Program-made: the position numbers and the translations under genes
Assembly (NCBI GenBank): GCA_022376925.1
Contig: JAIOJX010000026.1
Coordinates: forward strand, 205,232,900-205,296,899
From: Tragulus kanchil
Taxonomy: Eukaryota; Chordata; Mammalia; Artiodactyla; Tragulidae
DNA length: 64,000 nucleotides
Reading direction: 5' to 3'
Shown here: positions 22,061 through 35,788 of the stretch, one piece after another
How positions within the stretch are numbered: position 1 is the first letter of the stretch
How the letters are laid out: every line of letters starts with the position of its first letter
The notes under the pieces: model-generated
Database searches by the model: none
Seen by the model: the letters and a program-made list of their open reading frames with translations, nothing else
Told to the model about the DNA's origin: nothing

Positions 22061-24439
22061 AGATTTCCTGCATAATTTTCAAAGAGTATCAGGAAAAGTG
22101 TTATTTAATTATAGACTCTACTCCTCCAGTCTAAGTAAGATAAAGAAAAGGAAGCTTTATTCTTCAGAAAGATCCCATGACTCTAGGATTGCCATCACTC
22201 AACAACCTACCTCACCAATGACTAGTTTTCATAAGATATGGGCAGTCCCAGGAAGACGCAAAATCACCGTCATCATCATCACCATCACCAGAGGGTAATA
22301 GTAAGAATACCTGCAACTGATTCAACTTTGGGTATTCTTTTCTTGAAAAGTCCATGGCAACATGTTCCAAACTCTGAATACCATGAGAATGCAAGCTTCA
22401 TGAGATAATGGGCATTTCTATAGTTCTTAGAACTGCACCTTAGTACTTATGAAATGGTTAGTTTTGTGTGTCAACTTGGCTAGGCCATGGTACCAAGATA
22501 ATTGAGCAAATATCATTCCAGTAGTTTCTGTGAAAGTATTTTAAAAATGAGATTAACTTTTAAAAAAGCAGACTTTAAGTAAACCAAATTAACCTCCATT
22601 ATGTGGATGAGGCCCATCTAGTCAACTGAAGGTCTTAGTAATAAATGACCAACCTTTCCTAGCAAGAATTAATTCTCCCAGCAGATTGTCTTTGAACTTG
22701 AACAATGACTCTTCCATGGGTCTCCATCTTCCTGGTCTACCCTGCAGACTTTAGACTTGCTAAGCTTCCACAATCATGTGTGAGCCAATTCCTTAAAACC
22801 AATCAATCTCTTAATATAGATATGGCTATCTCTGATATATATTTATACATCTCTGATATATAGATTTACAGACACTGATACTTATAGATACAGAATATAT
22901 ACAGAATGAACTACTAATATATGGGCAATGTAAATATATTTCTTCAGTATATTTATTTTGCATGTGTTCAGTTTTGAAAAGAAGCCTTCTCTGATGCTCT
23001 TAAATTTCATTTTCTAGAAAATAGTGATTGTATATCACTAGAGCTCCTCTGATCTGCTAGACATAAATAGCCAATCTGAGATGCAAATGATCATTTTCAT
23101 CAAGTGAAGGTTAGAAATATAAGACATAGTTCAAAATTTATCTGTGTCTTCCAGAATATACTGTAACACACACACATACATAAAAGTGTTAATATATAAA
23201 ATGCATTTTGTTGCTTTTTCTGAAAAGAACAGCTAAGTAAGACCACTCAGCCCTTTTGATAAGAAGATTTCCTGCATAATTTTCAAAGAGTATCAGGAAA
23301 AGTGTTATTTAATTATAGACTCTACTCCTCCAGTCTAAGTAAGATAAAGAAAAGGAAGCTTTATTCTTCAGAAAGATCCCATGACTCTAGGATTGCCATC
23401 ACTCAACAACCTACCTCACCAATGACTAGTTTTCATAAGATATGGGCAGTCCCAGGAAGACGCAAAATCACCGTCATCATCATCACCATCACCAGAGGGT
23501 AATAGTAAGAATACCTGCAACTGATTCAACTTTGGGTATTCTTTTCTTGAAAAGTCCATGGCAACATGTTCCAAACTCTGAATACCATGAGAATGCAAGC
23601 TTCATGAGATAATGGGCATTTCTATAGTTCTTAGAACTGCACCTTAGTACTTATGAAATGGTTAGTTTTGTGTGTCAACTTGGCTAGGCCATGGTACCAA
23701 GATAATTGAGCAAATATCATTCCAGTAGTTTCTGTGAAAGTATTTTAAAAATGAGATTAACTTTTAAAAAAGCAGACTTTAAGTAAACCAAATTAACCTC
23801 CATTATGTGGATGAGGCCCATCTAGTCAACTGAAGGTCTTAGTAATAAATGACCAACCTTTCCTAGCAAGAATTAATTCTCCCAGCAGATTGTCTTTGAA
23901 CTTGAACAATGACTCTTCCATGGGTCTCCATCTTCCTGGTCTACCCTGCAGACTTTAGACTTGCTAAGCTTCCACAATCATGTGTGAGCCAATTCCTTAA
24001 AACCAATCAATCTCTTAATATAGATATGGCTATCTCTGATATATATTTATACATCTCTGATATATAGATTTACAGACACTGATACTTATAGATACAGAAT
24101 ATATACAGAATGAACTACTAATATATGGGCAATGTAAATATATTTCTTCAGTATATTTATTTTGCATGTGTTCAGTTTTGAAAAGAAGCCTTCTCTGATG
24201 CTCTTAAATTTCATTTTCTAGAAAATAGTGATTGTATATCACTAGAGCTCCTCTGATCTGCTAGACATAAATAGCCAATCTGAGATGCAAATGATCATTT
24301 TTCATCAAGTGAAGGTTAGAAATATAAGACATAGTTCAAAATTTATCTGTGTCTTCCAGAATATACTGTAACACACACACATACATAAAAGTGTTAATAT
24401 ATAAAAATGCATTTTGTTGCTTTTTCTGAAAAGAACAGC
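22061..24439. repeat. Tandem duplication 8, unit 1,204 bp (longest)
   Basis: Copy 1 is 22061-23233 and copy 2 is 23265-24439. The junction 23234-23264 reads as a compressed version of the true continuation at 24440-24475: both pass through aagtaagaccac and then a cag...tgataag/tggtgag segment. It also reads as a noisy form of the 5' flank ctgctgaaag at 22050-22060. Run-length differences: gatcatttt against gatcattttt, and ataaaatgc against ataaaaatgc. Confidence 0.95.
22440..22815 (+). mobile_element. Ancient mammalian repeat (tgtgtcaacttggct type), family unassigned
   Basis: Follows a well-known old mammalian repeat: gttttgtgtgtcaacttggc, aggccatggtacc, tgtggatgaggcccatctag, ccttaaaaccaatcaatctc then a TA-rich tail. 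Duplicated at about 23644-24020. I cannot say which class it is. Confidence 0.5.
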
Positions 24440-26550
24440 AATAAAAGTAAGACCACAGCGATCTCTTGGTGAGTTGAGACTTATTTTCTAGGAGATCGCT
24501 CTGGAGTGAAAGTATGTTCCTAGTCTGTATTAGTTTTGCCAAACCTTTCATTCTCCCAAATTGTTTGTCCTTAACCAAAAGAATGACCTAAATTCCCTTT
24601 TCTTTTACATTCTACCTCTTGTCTGCTTCCCTTAATCCCTGTAAACCACTATAAAATTTGATTACTAGCATTCTTGTTTGGCCCTTTAAAATGCTCATTT
24701 ATTCTAAAGCATATGTATTCCAGAACCTTCTCGATCTAGCAAATTCTCACTTAATGGCTTGTAACTTATACTTCTGACTCAATCTGAAGATTTAAGTTGG
24801 TTAATGGCAATGAAGACCTTTGCAACAGAAGTAAATATGTACATTAAAGATGTTTGACACACAAACACCCCCACATACAGTGTGTCAAGAGGCTAGTGAT
24901 GGTTTCCTTGGTACCCTCTCTTATTCTGATTTGCAACGTGCAAAGATTCTCACCTAACATTATGTGACTAAGGCCCAACCTGGGCTTCCTTCCTAATCAA
25001 TCTAGGCCATTTAGATTTACTATCAAAATGTAACTCATGTTACTCCCCTTTGTCCCAGGGTGAGATCCAGAATATAAAGCTAAAGTATTATAGATAATAA
25101 TGGATTAATATTTTGAGACTGTCAGATGCCAACTGTTGACACAGTTTTCTGGAGATCATGTCTTCGCCTGAACAATGGAATCTGACAATTGGGATTTCAG
25201 TTGCTGAATGATCAACAGAAAAACTATTTGGGATAAGAATGGCCTTTGGAACCTTTAAATCAAGTCAACTAAGAAACTGCCTATTAGGGAATTTGCCTAG
25301 AGTCCACTGAAAGTATGATTTCTTAAGATGTTGAAGGAAGAATCTAAAAAGTCCAAAATAGGGAAAACGAGAGATATTGTCATACTAATATAAGCTCTAG
25401 ATGAGAATTTTATCATTTAATGGAATTATTTTACTTCCCATGTATTAAAAATGCTTGTTCCTAAAGTCATTCATAAGAACACGAATCTATAGGGAAGGGC
25501 TTCTGATAGTGGGGCCAAGGAAGTCCTCCAAATACTGCTCCCATGGAAAAAATAAGAGAAAGAATTCAACTAGACTCATATGTGAAATGGACAAATTACT
25601 CTCCAAGATAAAAAAAAAAAAAAAAAAGGAAGGAAGGAATAAAGGAGGGGAGGAGAGAAGGAAATAATTTATAACTTAGAAATTAAAGTCACTGAGTATC
25701 TTCAAAGATTAGCCAGCATTATCTATTTAAAGGATTATACAACAAAAGAGAGGTGAAATTAGGTAAAATGTTGCATTTGTAGAGATGAAATAGAACTTTT
25801 TCCAAGAGAAGTTAATAAATGTGAGATTAGATATCAAAGAAATTCCTGAGTTTGGGGAGAAGAAATATATGAAACAGATTTATTTGGGGAGTTGTTGTGT
25901 AAGCCTCTGACGTTGGGGTAAGTGAAAGAAGTTGTTGGTCCTGAATTTAATTTTTTAATTTTTTCTTAGTGAGTAGAAATGAGCTCATCTAAATAGCATT
26001 TCCTCTTTTGTACTTTGCCTAAGCTATTCTTCTAAATTGTAATACTTAACCATGCCAATTCCCAGAGATTCTCATATTTCTGTCTCAGTACTGCTCATGA
26101 AATAAACAAAATTCTTAAAAAATGGAGCTACATCCTAAGTAGATTTATGGGATTCGTAAAAATATAGTAAAAGAAAGGGCCTCAGCACAGGGAGCCCAGG
26201 GGGTCTGCCCAGATCTTCTGCTGGCTGATAATGACCCCTCAGTGCCAGGTTTTCTCACCAGTGAAACAAGAGGGATGCGATGAACAACTCCTCAGTTATC
26301 CTCCAACAAGGAGAATCTGGTTATGTAAAAGTAGCCTGATCAAGAATAACAATCTTAATAGGTGTGAGTCATGCATAGAGTCACTTTTCAACAACTTTGA
26401 AAACTTATGTCTTGAAGAAAACCTTGGAAGTCATAGAACCTCGTCCTCATCTCCAGTCAGAACCTCATCTTAATCATTCCAATATGCTCGTCCAGGCTAA
26501 TGTTAAAGGTTTTTCCCCCAGGAGGCAAACTTTACAACTTCTTCTGTATC
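24440..26550. other. Non-coding sequence with an A-run
   Basis: No duplication and no recent SINE. An 18-base A-run at 25610-25627 is followed by GGAA-rich sequence. A short ORF ends in that run and is not supported. Confidence 0.5.
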
Positions 26551-27331
26551 CTGAATGCAGAAGTTCATCCTTATGTCTGGTCTGAACCTCCTGACAGAAT
26601 TTTTAAGTGATTCTCATTTATTTTACCCTTAGCAGAGAGGGAACTCAAATGGGACAGACCATTCAAGTGCTATCTGTTATTAATCTGAGCCATGGTGAAT
26701 TTGTACTAGAGTTTCTGTGGTCTTACATTGCATTCCAGTGAAATGATAGAAACTGATCCCCCAGTGGAATGTTCTCTTTCAGGTCTAAAATGACTGGGTG
26801 ATAAAGGCTCACAGGCTGGCAGGAATACTGAGCAGTTCTTGATAGTGGACACAGGGAAGGGCATTGTTTCTCATGTTGATCAGTCTCCCAGCAGCCTAGT
26901 GCACAGTGGATCCAGACCTGTGCTCTCAGAAACCCCAAATTTAGAAATAGTGAAAGACTTTTTCTAAATTAAATTCAGGTTTAAGAAATCATATTCAAAA
27001 TATATGGCAACAAGGGAATCTTTCTAGTAGTACCCAGTGCTTCAAAGAAGTAGGAGAAGTTGATGGACAGAAGCCTAATGATATTGTCTGGTCCTATTTC
27101 CTGCTGTCTATAAAGGTGAGCTTTTATGATGCCCATTAATGGCATTTATGATCACCAAGGAGATAACACAGAACAGTAACCTTATAAAAAATGAATGCAA
27201 TGCTAACAATATAAGCTTTTTAAGAAGGAACCCTCTCGCTGTTCACCTGTAACTACCACAACATGGTTAATCGTCTATACCCCAACACAAAAAGTATAAA
27301 GTTAAAAAAAAAGAAGGAATGCTATAGGATT

Positions 27332-27624
27332 GGGGGGGGGGGGCGGGGGTGGGACGGGGGCAGGCAGGCCACTTCTATTGGTATTTCATTTATCTATTTT
27401 CATCTATCTTTGTTCTTTGGCCCGTGTGGGCCTCTCATCGCAGTGACCTCTGTCGCTGCAGAGCACAGGCTCTGGGCGCATGCGCTCCAGAGCTCCGGCT
27501 CGGTAATTGGACACATTGGTCCAGCCGCTCTGCGGCACGTGGGATCTTCCCAGGCCAGGGATCAAACTGGCGCCCCTTGCACTGCAAGGCAGTGTCCTTA
27601 CCCACTGAACCACCAGGGAAGCCC
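27332..27624 (-). mobile_element. CHR-like SINE ending in a poly-C tail
   Basis: Minus-strand SINE. Its 3' end, read on its own strand, is C-rich and ends in a run of about 12 C with no A-tail before the target-site duplication. Head landmarks: A-box form tggttcagtggg, B-box gtttgatccc. Target-site duplication tgctataggatt is perfect at 27320-27331 and 27625-27636. Confidence 0.9.
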
Positions 27625-28500
27625 TGCTATAGGATTTTTAAAAGAAAAAGAAAGCTGGTTTACTTTGCTGAGTCTCAAAAGGAAACCAGAAAGTGTTCCA
27701 CTGTTCACTTTCCACTCTTCTGAATGCAGAAGTTCATCCTTATGTCTGGTCTGAACCTCCTGACAGAATTTTTAAGTGATTCTCATTTATTTTACCCTTA
27801 GCAGAGAGGGAACTCAAATGGGACAGACCATTCAAGTGCTATCTGTTATTAATCTGAGCCATGGTGAATTTGTACTAGAGTTTCTGTGGTCTTACATTGC
27901 ATTCCAGTGAAATGATAGAAACTGATCCCCCAGTGGAATGTTCTCTTTCAGGTCTAAAATGACTGGGTGATAAAGGCTCACAGGCTGGCAGGAATACTGA
28001 GCAGTTCTTGATAGTGGACACAGGGAAGGGCATTGTTTCTCATGTTGATCAGTCTCCCAGCAGCCTAGTGCACAGTGGATCCAGACCTGTGCTCTCAGAA
28101 ACCCCAAATTTAGAAATAGTGAAAGACTTTTTCTAAATTAAATTCAGGTTTAAGAAATCATATTCAAAATATATGGCAACAAGGGAATCTTTCTAGTAGT
28201 ACCCAGTGCTTCAAAGAAGTAGGAGAAGTTGATGGACAGAAGCCTAATGATATTGTCTGGTCCTATTTCCTGCTGTCTATAAAGGTGAGCTTTTATGATG
28301 CCCATTAATGGCATTTATGATCACCAAGGAGATAACACAGAACAGTAACCTTATAAAAAATGAATGCAATGCTAACAATATAAGCTTTTTAAGAAGGAAC
28401 CCTCTCGCTGTTCACCTGTAACTACCACAACATGGTTAATCGTCTATACCCCAACACAAAAAGTATAAAGTTAAAAAAAAAGAAGGAATGCTATAGGATT

Positions 28501-28793
28501 GGGGGGGGGGGGCTGGGGTGGGACGGGGGCAGGCAGGCCACTTCTATTGGTATTTCATTTATCTATTTTCATCTATCTTTGTTCTTTGGCCCGTGTGGGC
28601 CTCTCATCGCAGTGACCTCTGTCGCTGCAGAGCACAGGCTCTGGGCGCATGCGCTCCAGAGCTCCGGCTCGGTAATTGGACACATTGGTCCAGCCGCTCT
28701 GCGGCACGTGGGATCTTCCCAGGCCAGGGATCAAACTGGCGCCCCTTGCACTGCAAGGCAGTGTCCTTACCCACTGAACCACCAGGGAAGCCC
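28501..28793 (-). mobile_element. CHR-like SINE, duplicate of 27332-27624
   Basis: Same insertion (target-site duplication 28489-28500 and 28794-28805) carried by copy 2 of duplication 9. Confidence 0.9.
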
Positions 28794-28890
28794 TGCTATA
28801 GGATTTTTAAAAGAAAAAGAAAGCTGGTTTACTTTGCTGAGTCTCAAAAGGAAACCAGAAAGTGTTCCACTGTTCACTTTCCACTCTTCT

Positions 28891-30534
28891 TAGTTGTGTG
28901 GGTGTCCTGTGAGAGCACTGGAGGAGGAAAAAGTGGGATTCCCCAAGGATGGGCTTTCCCAACCTCCTCCAGAGCTGTCCGGGTTTGTGAATCAATGCCG
29001 GGGGTGGGCCAGGCAAGGCTTTCCCTTCGCCTACACAGACATGATTGAGTAGACCTCCATCTGTCAACAGAGACTTCCAGCTGCATTTCCAGACCAGCTG
29101 CCTCCCAACTGACTCATTCGGTGATGCCACAATCTGATGTTTATGACCTAACAGTTGATCACCATGGAAGTAGCACAAACCTTGAACTGTTGAAGAGCAA
29201 AACCAGAGTTGAGAGACTGGACAGTTTAGGAAAAGAAGACCCTTATTCATGGAGACCACAGGTCAAGACTGAACACCCTTTGCCTCATGTGGGCACTTCC
29301 ACCAGTTCCTAAAACTGGTGTTTGGATGACTTCGTGCCTATTGGAGAACCCAAATAAGGATTTAGGGTAACCGAGTACAAACAGATTCCATGGCATTTAG
29401 AGACGAAGGGCAAAAAGTCGAAGGGATAATGTGTATGTAGCAATTTAATGAGGTTTGGATGACAAGTTCTCTTTCCTTACCTTTTTGCCAGCATGTGGCA
29501 ATGGTTTTTACAAGAGAAGGAAGGCGTGCTGAATGCCAAGAAAAGACTACGATTCTCTAAAATTTGGTCTTACAAATAGCTCTGATGGTATATTCACAAA
29601 GTGGGAGGGTCAGGATAAAACTTCTGGGTGTTCCATGCCCCCTAATAAAAATAAAAGCTAAAATGAAAAAGAAAGCCAATGGAATCAAATACTGCTTTTC
29701 AGTCAAAACAGCATCATATCAAATGCTGTGAGTGGCAGGAGAGCTTGGCATCAGAGGTCAGAAGTAGAGGATTGTGGCGTGGTCAAGGTGAAGTAAGTCT
29801 GACTTCCTGGCTTGCCCTCCCCAGAGTAATATTCAGAAAGAGCTGCTTTTCCCCAGCCCTACACAGCCCTGTAGGAACAGTGTCTCCCAGTAGTGCTGCG
29901 GCTTACAAGTAATGTGAGAGTCTTTTTATAACTGCTGAGGTTTAATTTAAAAGGAAGCTCAGAATCAGCGGTAAAGGGAGGGGAACGACGTGAACTACAG
30001 ACCATCTGAAATGGGAAAAATCATAAATACCAGAGTGTCTGATTATTTGAGAGTCTCTTGAAGCCGAATAATGAACCTTCTTCATGTTCTGCCTTTCTGG
30101 ACTTGGCTTCCTCTGACAAATTTGCAGGCATCAGGGTCTGTCTGGAATTCATTCCAAGTTGGAGGGATATTTTTTCCCTTGACATTTTGCAGCTGAGACA
30201 GCCCCAAGCAGGAAGCTCAGGAGTGTAACATTACCAAATATGTCCTTTCTCGTGCCCTTATATTTTATTTCCACAGGAAAAGAAGGCAGATGCTGGCCAA
30301 TGAGACTTGGCCAATGAGAATGTCGCAACGGCAGGCAGCCTCTACGGGTAGTGGAGAAATTAATCAGATGCCATTTTTCACACACAAAAAAGAAACTATT
30401 CTAGGTACCACCAGTTGAGATTTGTGCTACGCTAGAGGAAGAAGTCTGACAGTTTCCTACCAGTTGCCCAGCTAGTTCAGGAGACTGGAATAGCTTCTGG
30501 TCTCATTTTCTCAAGCCGGACCTCCATGAAGAAA
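28891..30534. other. Unique non-coding sequence, relatively GC-rich
   Basis: No recognised repeat. Slightly GC-richer than the surroundings. A 63-codon ORF at 29121-29312 has no domain and no splice context that I can defend. This is one of the few stretches where a search for a conserved non-coding element would make sense. Confidence 0.45.
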
Positions 30535-30745
30535 GCAGGCAGCATGGAGTTGTGGAAAGGATGCAGGAATGGGAGTCAGGAAAAAGTTGGCCTCGGTCAC
30601 CTGCTTACATGCCTGTGCCTCTGACCAGATCATCCCACCTCTAGGGGCTTCACCTGCTTTATCTGTAAAATGAAGGTCTGGATGCAATGTCTTGGATTCC
30701 TTCTGGGTTCCCAAGACTAAAGGTTCTAAGATAGTTTGATCACAT
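30535..30745 (+). mobile_element. MIR SINE
   Basis: Good MIR order: agcatggagttgtggaaagg, atgggagtcagg, cctcggtcacctgcttacat, cctgtgcctctgaccagatc, ctttatctgtaaaatgaagg, gcaatgtcttggattcc. Diverged and old. Confidence 0.6.
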
Positions 30746-30884
30746 GCCTCATTCACTAAAGTCAGTTTAAAATATTTATCCAGATGTGTGTGTGTGTACA
30801 CATGATGCTTTATACCTATACTATAAACTTACAAAATATATAAGATACAAATAAAAAGGAGATACATGTAAATTCTATATTGTA

Positions 30885-30990
30885 GGTCATGCACAGCATG
30901 TGGGATTTCAGTTCCCCCCAAAAGATCAAACCTGTGCCCCCTGCGTTGAGAGTGCAGAGTCTTAACCAAAGGACCATCAGAAAAGTCCCA
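30885..30990 (-). mobile_element. tRNA-head SINE fragment, diverged
   Basis: Reverse-strand tRNA-derived head: agatcaaacctgtgccccct, gcgttgagagtgcagagtct, taaccaaaggaccatcag. It resembles the CHR head (B-box gtttgatct) but has no body typical of the young family. Confidence 0.6.
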
Positions 30991-31873
30991 GATATATGTA
31001 AATTCTAGTATTTTCTCTGCAAACTGTAGCAGTTTCTCTTAAATACAGGTAGGGCAAGCTCAATTTTCTTTGGAAATTATTGCTTCAAGGCACGGTTCAA
31101 GTCTATTTGTGTGATGCGTGTAAGATACTAGCCCTAAATGGTCATTTCTACACTCACTAAGGAAGACCAGAAGACTTTCAAGTGTCTGCAGATTGCATAC
31201 ATTTTGACTGCTTATTAAAAATGTGAGACAACTTTTTTTTTTTAACATACATATCCTTGGTTAATCCTGTTACAACAATTTTTAAAATAATAGTTACAGA
31301 GAAATGCCTTCACTGAGGGAAGTAATAGTGGAAGCTAGTTATAAACTACAACTGACTTTTCATTTCGTGTCAGGGGAATGTTAAGGAGCAGCAGAGTGGG
31401 GAAGTCTGGAGTGTGCATGCCTCATCCAAAGACGGAAGCCGCCTCTCAGCTCCAGTAGGCTGTCGTCATGCAGGACTGGAGGCTGTCTGCCGCCAAATGT
31501 GATTTCTCAAGAGGATCCGGAGACCTAGATTTTAATATGAAATTAAGTTGATTTCTCAAATAAATGTTGCTCAAAACTTTAGAGCGAAGTATCTGAAGAT
31601 GATGAGCCACACCCAGCTAACAGGGGGCCACTGGTGATTCCCGATCTCATATTCAGCTCATTTAGCCTTGTCATTTTTTTTGTGAGAGTACTGGGATTTT
31701 TGTAATCAGACGCCCAGGCTCTAGGCAGGGTGATTATAGATGTGTAAGACCGAAAAACACGAGATGTTATTTCATTGAGGTCATAATGAATTTGGTTTTC
31801 TCTTGCCAAATTTTCCAAAAGAACCACTTCTTGAATTCTCTTAAGTTGGTACCATCAGACCAGTGATACATGT
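30991..31873. other. Non-coding sequence, no recognised repeat
   Basis: No recent mobile element. T-run near 31230. No supported frame. Confidence 0.5.
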
Positions 31874-34116
31874 TGCTTCATCATTAAAATAAGGAAAATA
31901 TTGTACATTTGTTATATCTGTCACTTTTCTATGTGGAAATCTCACAGAAAAAGATAACGTTTTAAACAAGTTCTGATGTTTTCCTAGATCAGAGATTGGC
32001 AAGTTTTTTTCATAGATATTTATGAGGAAATACTCAGGCGTTGTGGGCTCTGTGGTCTCTGGTGCAACTTTTCAACTCTGTGTGGCTACATAGAATTAGC
32101 TGTGGACAATACAGATGAATGAGCTTAGCTGACTTCCAGTAAAACTTTATACAAACAAACTATAGGCCAGATCTGGCCCATGGGCTGTGGTTTAATGCAG
32201 TTCTGGCATTAAATTGTAAGGTCTTCTTCAAAGGGGTAATCTATATCTGATTCAATTCTTATCTTCAGTCCATACAATCCTGGCCCAGAAGAGGTACTCC
32301 AGGAACATTTGCTAAAATAAATGGAAAGTTGTGGAACTTAGCTGTTTTTGTCAATAATGGTTAACGTCCCACTTGGGTGACTGAAAATCCACAGTAGAGT
32401 TTATAGGTGAGTCCACCACCAGGCCTATATCAGTATATAAATTTCATCAGAGAGTTAGTGGTTTATCCAAATATTCTGAACAAGGGAAGGGGGTTGTTCA
32501 GCCAGGTTCCTAAAGCCAAGTGATCTTAGGAAATGCTTAGACCGCACTCTTAGACTGACAGGCGGAAGAAAAGAGCCTCATAATTCTACAGACAGATTTC
32601 TTCCTAATGTTATCACAGTTTCTTTAATAATTTAAATGACCAAATACCAAGCATCTCTTGTTTCCTTACACTGTAGTGCAGGGCACACACTGAAACATTT
32701 CTCCCAAATAATTCTCTACTACTCTGAGAAATTCTCTGGGATACTTTCTCTTTGTTTATATTTTATTTATTTTTAGTGCTGGTAACAACTCTCTAAATTG
32801 ATTTTCTTACCCACAAGGTATGGTATTTGGTCTGAAAATTTAAGAAACAGACTCAGTGCTTGGCCTAATGGGATTTACAATCTAACTGAAGAAATAAGAC
32901 ATGCATATACCAACATCTGTGGAAGAGTCTGACAAGGGACAAGGTAGAGATAGCACTGGCGGCCTGTGGGTTTCTCCAGTGGTGGGAGCTGGAGTCTGCT
33001 TCATCATAAAATAAGGAAAATATTGTACATTTGTTATATCTGTCACTTTTCTATGTGGAAATCTCACAGAAAAGATAACGTTTTAAACAAGTTCTGATGT
33101 TTTCCTAGATCAGAGATTGGCAAGTTTTTTTCATAGATATTTATGAGGAAATACTCAGGCGTTGTGGGCTCTGTGGTCTCTGGTGCAACTTTTCAACTCT
33201 GTGTGGCTACATAGAATTAGCTGTGGACAATACAGATGAATGAGCTTAGCTGACTTCCAGTAAAACTTTATACAAACAAACTATAGGCCAGATCTGGCCC
33301 ATGGGCTGTGGTTTAATGCAGTTCTGGCATTAAATTGTAAGGTCTTCTTCAAAGGGGTAATCTATATCTGATTCAATTCTTATCTTCAGTCCATACAATC
33401 CTGGCCCAGAAGAGGTACTCCAGGAACATTTGCTAAAATAAATGGAAAGTTGTGGAACTTAGCTGTTTTTGTCAATAATGGTTAACGTCCCACTTGGGTG
33501 ACTGAAAATCCACAGTAGAGTTTATAGGTGAGTCCACCACCAGGCCTATATCAGTATATAAATTTCATCAGAGAGTTAGTGGTTTATCCAAATATTCTGA
33601 ACAAGGGAAGGGGGTTGTTCAGCCAGGTTCCTAAAGCCAAGTGATCTTAGGAAATGCTTAGACCGCACTCTTAGACTGACAGGCGGAAGAAAAGAGCCTC
33701 ATAATTCTACAGACAGATTTCTTCCTAATGTTATCACAGTTTCTTTAATAATTTAAATGACCAAATACCAAGCATCTCTTGTTTCCTTACACTGTAGTGC
33801 AGGGCACACACTGAAACATTTCTCCCAAATAATTCTCTACTACTCTGAGAAATTCTCTGGGATACTTTCTCTTTGTTTATATTTTATTTATTTTTAGTGC
33901 TGGTAACAACTCTCTAAATTGATTTTCTTACCCACAAGGTATGGTATTTGGTCTGAAAATTTAAGAAACAGACTCAGTGCTTGGCCTAATGGGATTTACA
34001 ATCTAACTGAAGAAATAAGACATGCATATACCAACATCTGTGGAAGAGTCTGACAAGGGACAAGGTAGAGATAGCACTGGCGGCCTGTGGGTTTCTCCAG
34101 TGGTGGGAGCTGGAGT
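31874..34116. repeat. Tandem duplication 10, unit about 1,123 bp
   Basis: Copy 1 is 31874-32995 and copy 2 is 32997-34116, with a near-clean junction (ggagt, c, tgcttcatc). Copy 2 shows homopolymer losses at its start: catcataaaat against catcattaaaat, and cagaaaagat against cagaaaaagat. Confidence 0.95.
31990..32200. mobile_element. hAT (Charlie-type, MER58-like) non-autonomous DNA transposon
   Basis: Matches the familiar element with gattggcaagttttttt, ttgtgggctctgtggtctct, aacttttcaactctgtgtgg, cagtaaaactttatacaaac, ggccagatctggcccatggg. The exact subfamily name is uncertain. It is duplicated at about 33115-33325 by duplication 10. Confidence 0.55.
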
Positions 34117-35776
34117 TTTGGAATCAGAGATTAGCAGTGGTACTGATTTGGGCTGGAGCTCGGATACATGGAAAGCCTGCCTGAAAGTGGGTAGGGGGAT
34201 GGAGTGAAGAAAGGTATGAATTAGGATAAGGCCCCACTTTAGGAAAATAAATTTTCCAAGTGAAAAAGCAACACAAGAGAGTTTCTTCCTCCCAACTCCA
34301 TTCCCAAGGTGAAGAAGGAGAACCTGAATAAAAATTGATCAACAAAAATTGATTTGTTGAATGGAACCATGTGTGAGGAGATTAAAGAGTAATGAGAGGT
34401 CCATGTGATTTATTTCCAAATGGAGCTATCAGAGGAAATAGTCTGGAGAAGCGTAAGATTTTTTTTATAAGTGAAGATACCTCTTTAGAAGAAAGAGGAG
34501 ATAAAATTTGAAGATCATTGAAGTCAACCCAGACATGCAATCATCCAAAAAAAAAAATATTAAGTATTTTTTGCTTAAGATTTTTAAGTTAGGGAAATAT
34601 AGAAGCATAGCTTCCTTTAACTGGGAGACCTTAGTTTGTCACATCTTGTATGGTGGGTAGATAATGGGAAAAAGAACCATTCTAGAAGCTCAAAATAGTC
34701 AAATGATCAAGCAGACTGATTGGTTTTGATAGCCACATTCAAGTTATGAGTGAAAACACACTGACTGGAGAAGAGAAGGGACAATAAATGGAAGGGGTGG
34801 AATTGGCAGAAAGGACTCAGTGCTTGTGACAACCACATTAGACGTAGCCATGGGGGTTTCATCAGCATAAAGAAATTAGAAAACAGAAATTAGAACCCTT
34901 GTAGAAAAGCCCTGGAAACAAGAACCCAGCCAAGCTGGAAAAAAAAAAGAAATAGAAATGCCCATGAAATAGCTTGGGATGGATAAATTAATGTGCAAGG
35001 AAGACATATATTCAAGAATCTGAAAACTAAGGAATGTATAAAATGGCTTAAGAAGGGAGACAGAACACAGACAAAATAAAAGGCTTAGTACTGAAACCCA
35101 GAAAAGGAAGAAATAACATGACTAGATACTTGATTTTCATTATTATATATGATTCCAATTTTATGGAGAAAATATCAGATAGCAACATATATCTTATTTA
35201 AAGATTAATTCCACTTTGACAATTTTATAATGGAATTTTAAGTCTGAAGAAAAAAATAAAACAAATAAAATATAGGAAATAATCAAGCAAAGCGGATGGC
35301 TTTCTCTATTACACAGAAGATGGCATCATGGAAGCCAGTAGTCTAGTTTAGGGATTTTGCCTGTAATTATGGATCAATGATTTAAACTTCTGCCATTTTT
35401 TTTCTTAAAATACAATTATTTTTAAACTTCCTTTGAAAAATCTTGGGTGTTATAAGTACATCAAATGCTGCTAAGTCCACCAGAAGCCAGTCTTCATGAC
35501 TTCATTAACATATTGTGTTTCAAGTAACATTTTGGGAAAGAATCACACCTACTTTTAAAGCCAAATGTTGTATTTTCTCTTAAAGTTTAGGTATCAGTAT
35601 CTAAGTGGTTTATCCTAAATTTCCAAAGCGTGTTGGGAATAAACACAGAATCTTTAATAGTGATATTCTTGAAGTTTTAAGGACAAGGCTTACTGAATTT
35701 CATTCCAAAGTTCTGCTCAAGAATCCTTAACTTATTGGAAGGAAAGGCATATGGCTTTAATCCAAGACTAATTAAA
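34117..35776. other. Non-coding sequence, possibly old repeat in part
   Basis: Around 34780-34950 the sequence loosely follows an old mammalian repeat (gtttcatcagcataaagaaa). A-runs near 34545 and 34940. No supported frame. It ends at the L1 target site. Confidence 0.45.
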
Positions 35777-35788
35777 ATATAACTGCGA

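Larger units (their letters stand above)
26551..28890. repeat. Tandem duplication 9, unit 1,169 bp, clean junction
   Basis: Copy 1 is 26551-27719 and copy 2 is 27720-28890, joined without filler (ct shared). Both contain the same SINE and target-site duplication. A clear difference is one base in the SINE's G-rich tail: ggcggggg (about 27343) against ggctgggg (about 28512). Confidence 0.95.

Noticed and set aside
29121..29312. 63-codon ORF in unique DNA as a possible exon
   Set aside because: No recognisable motif, and no convincing acceptor/donor pair can be defended by eye.
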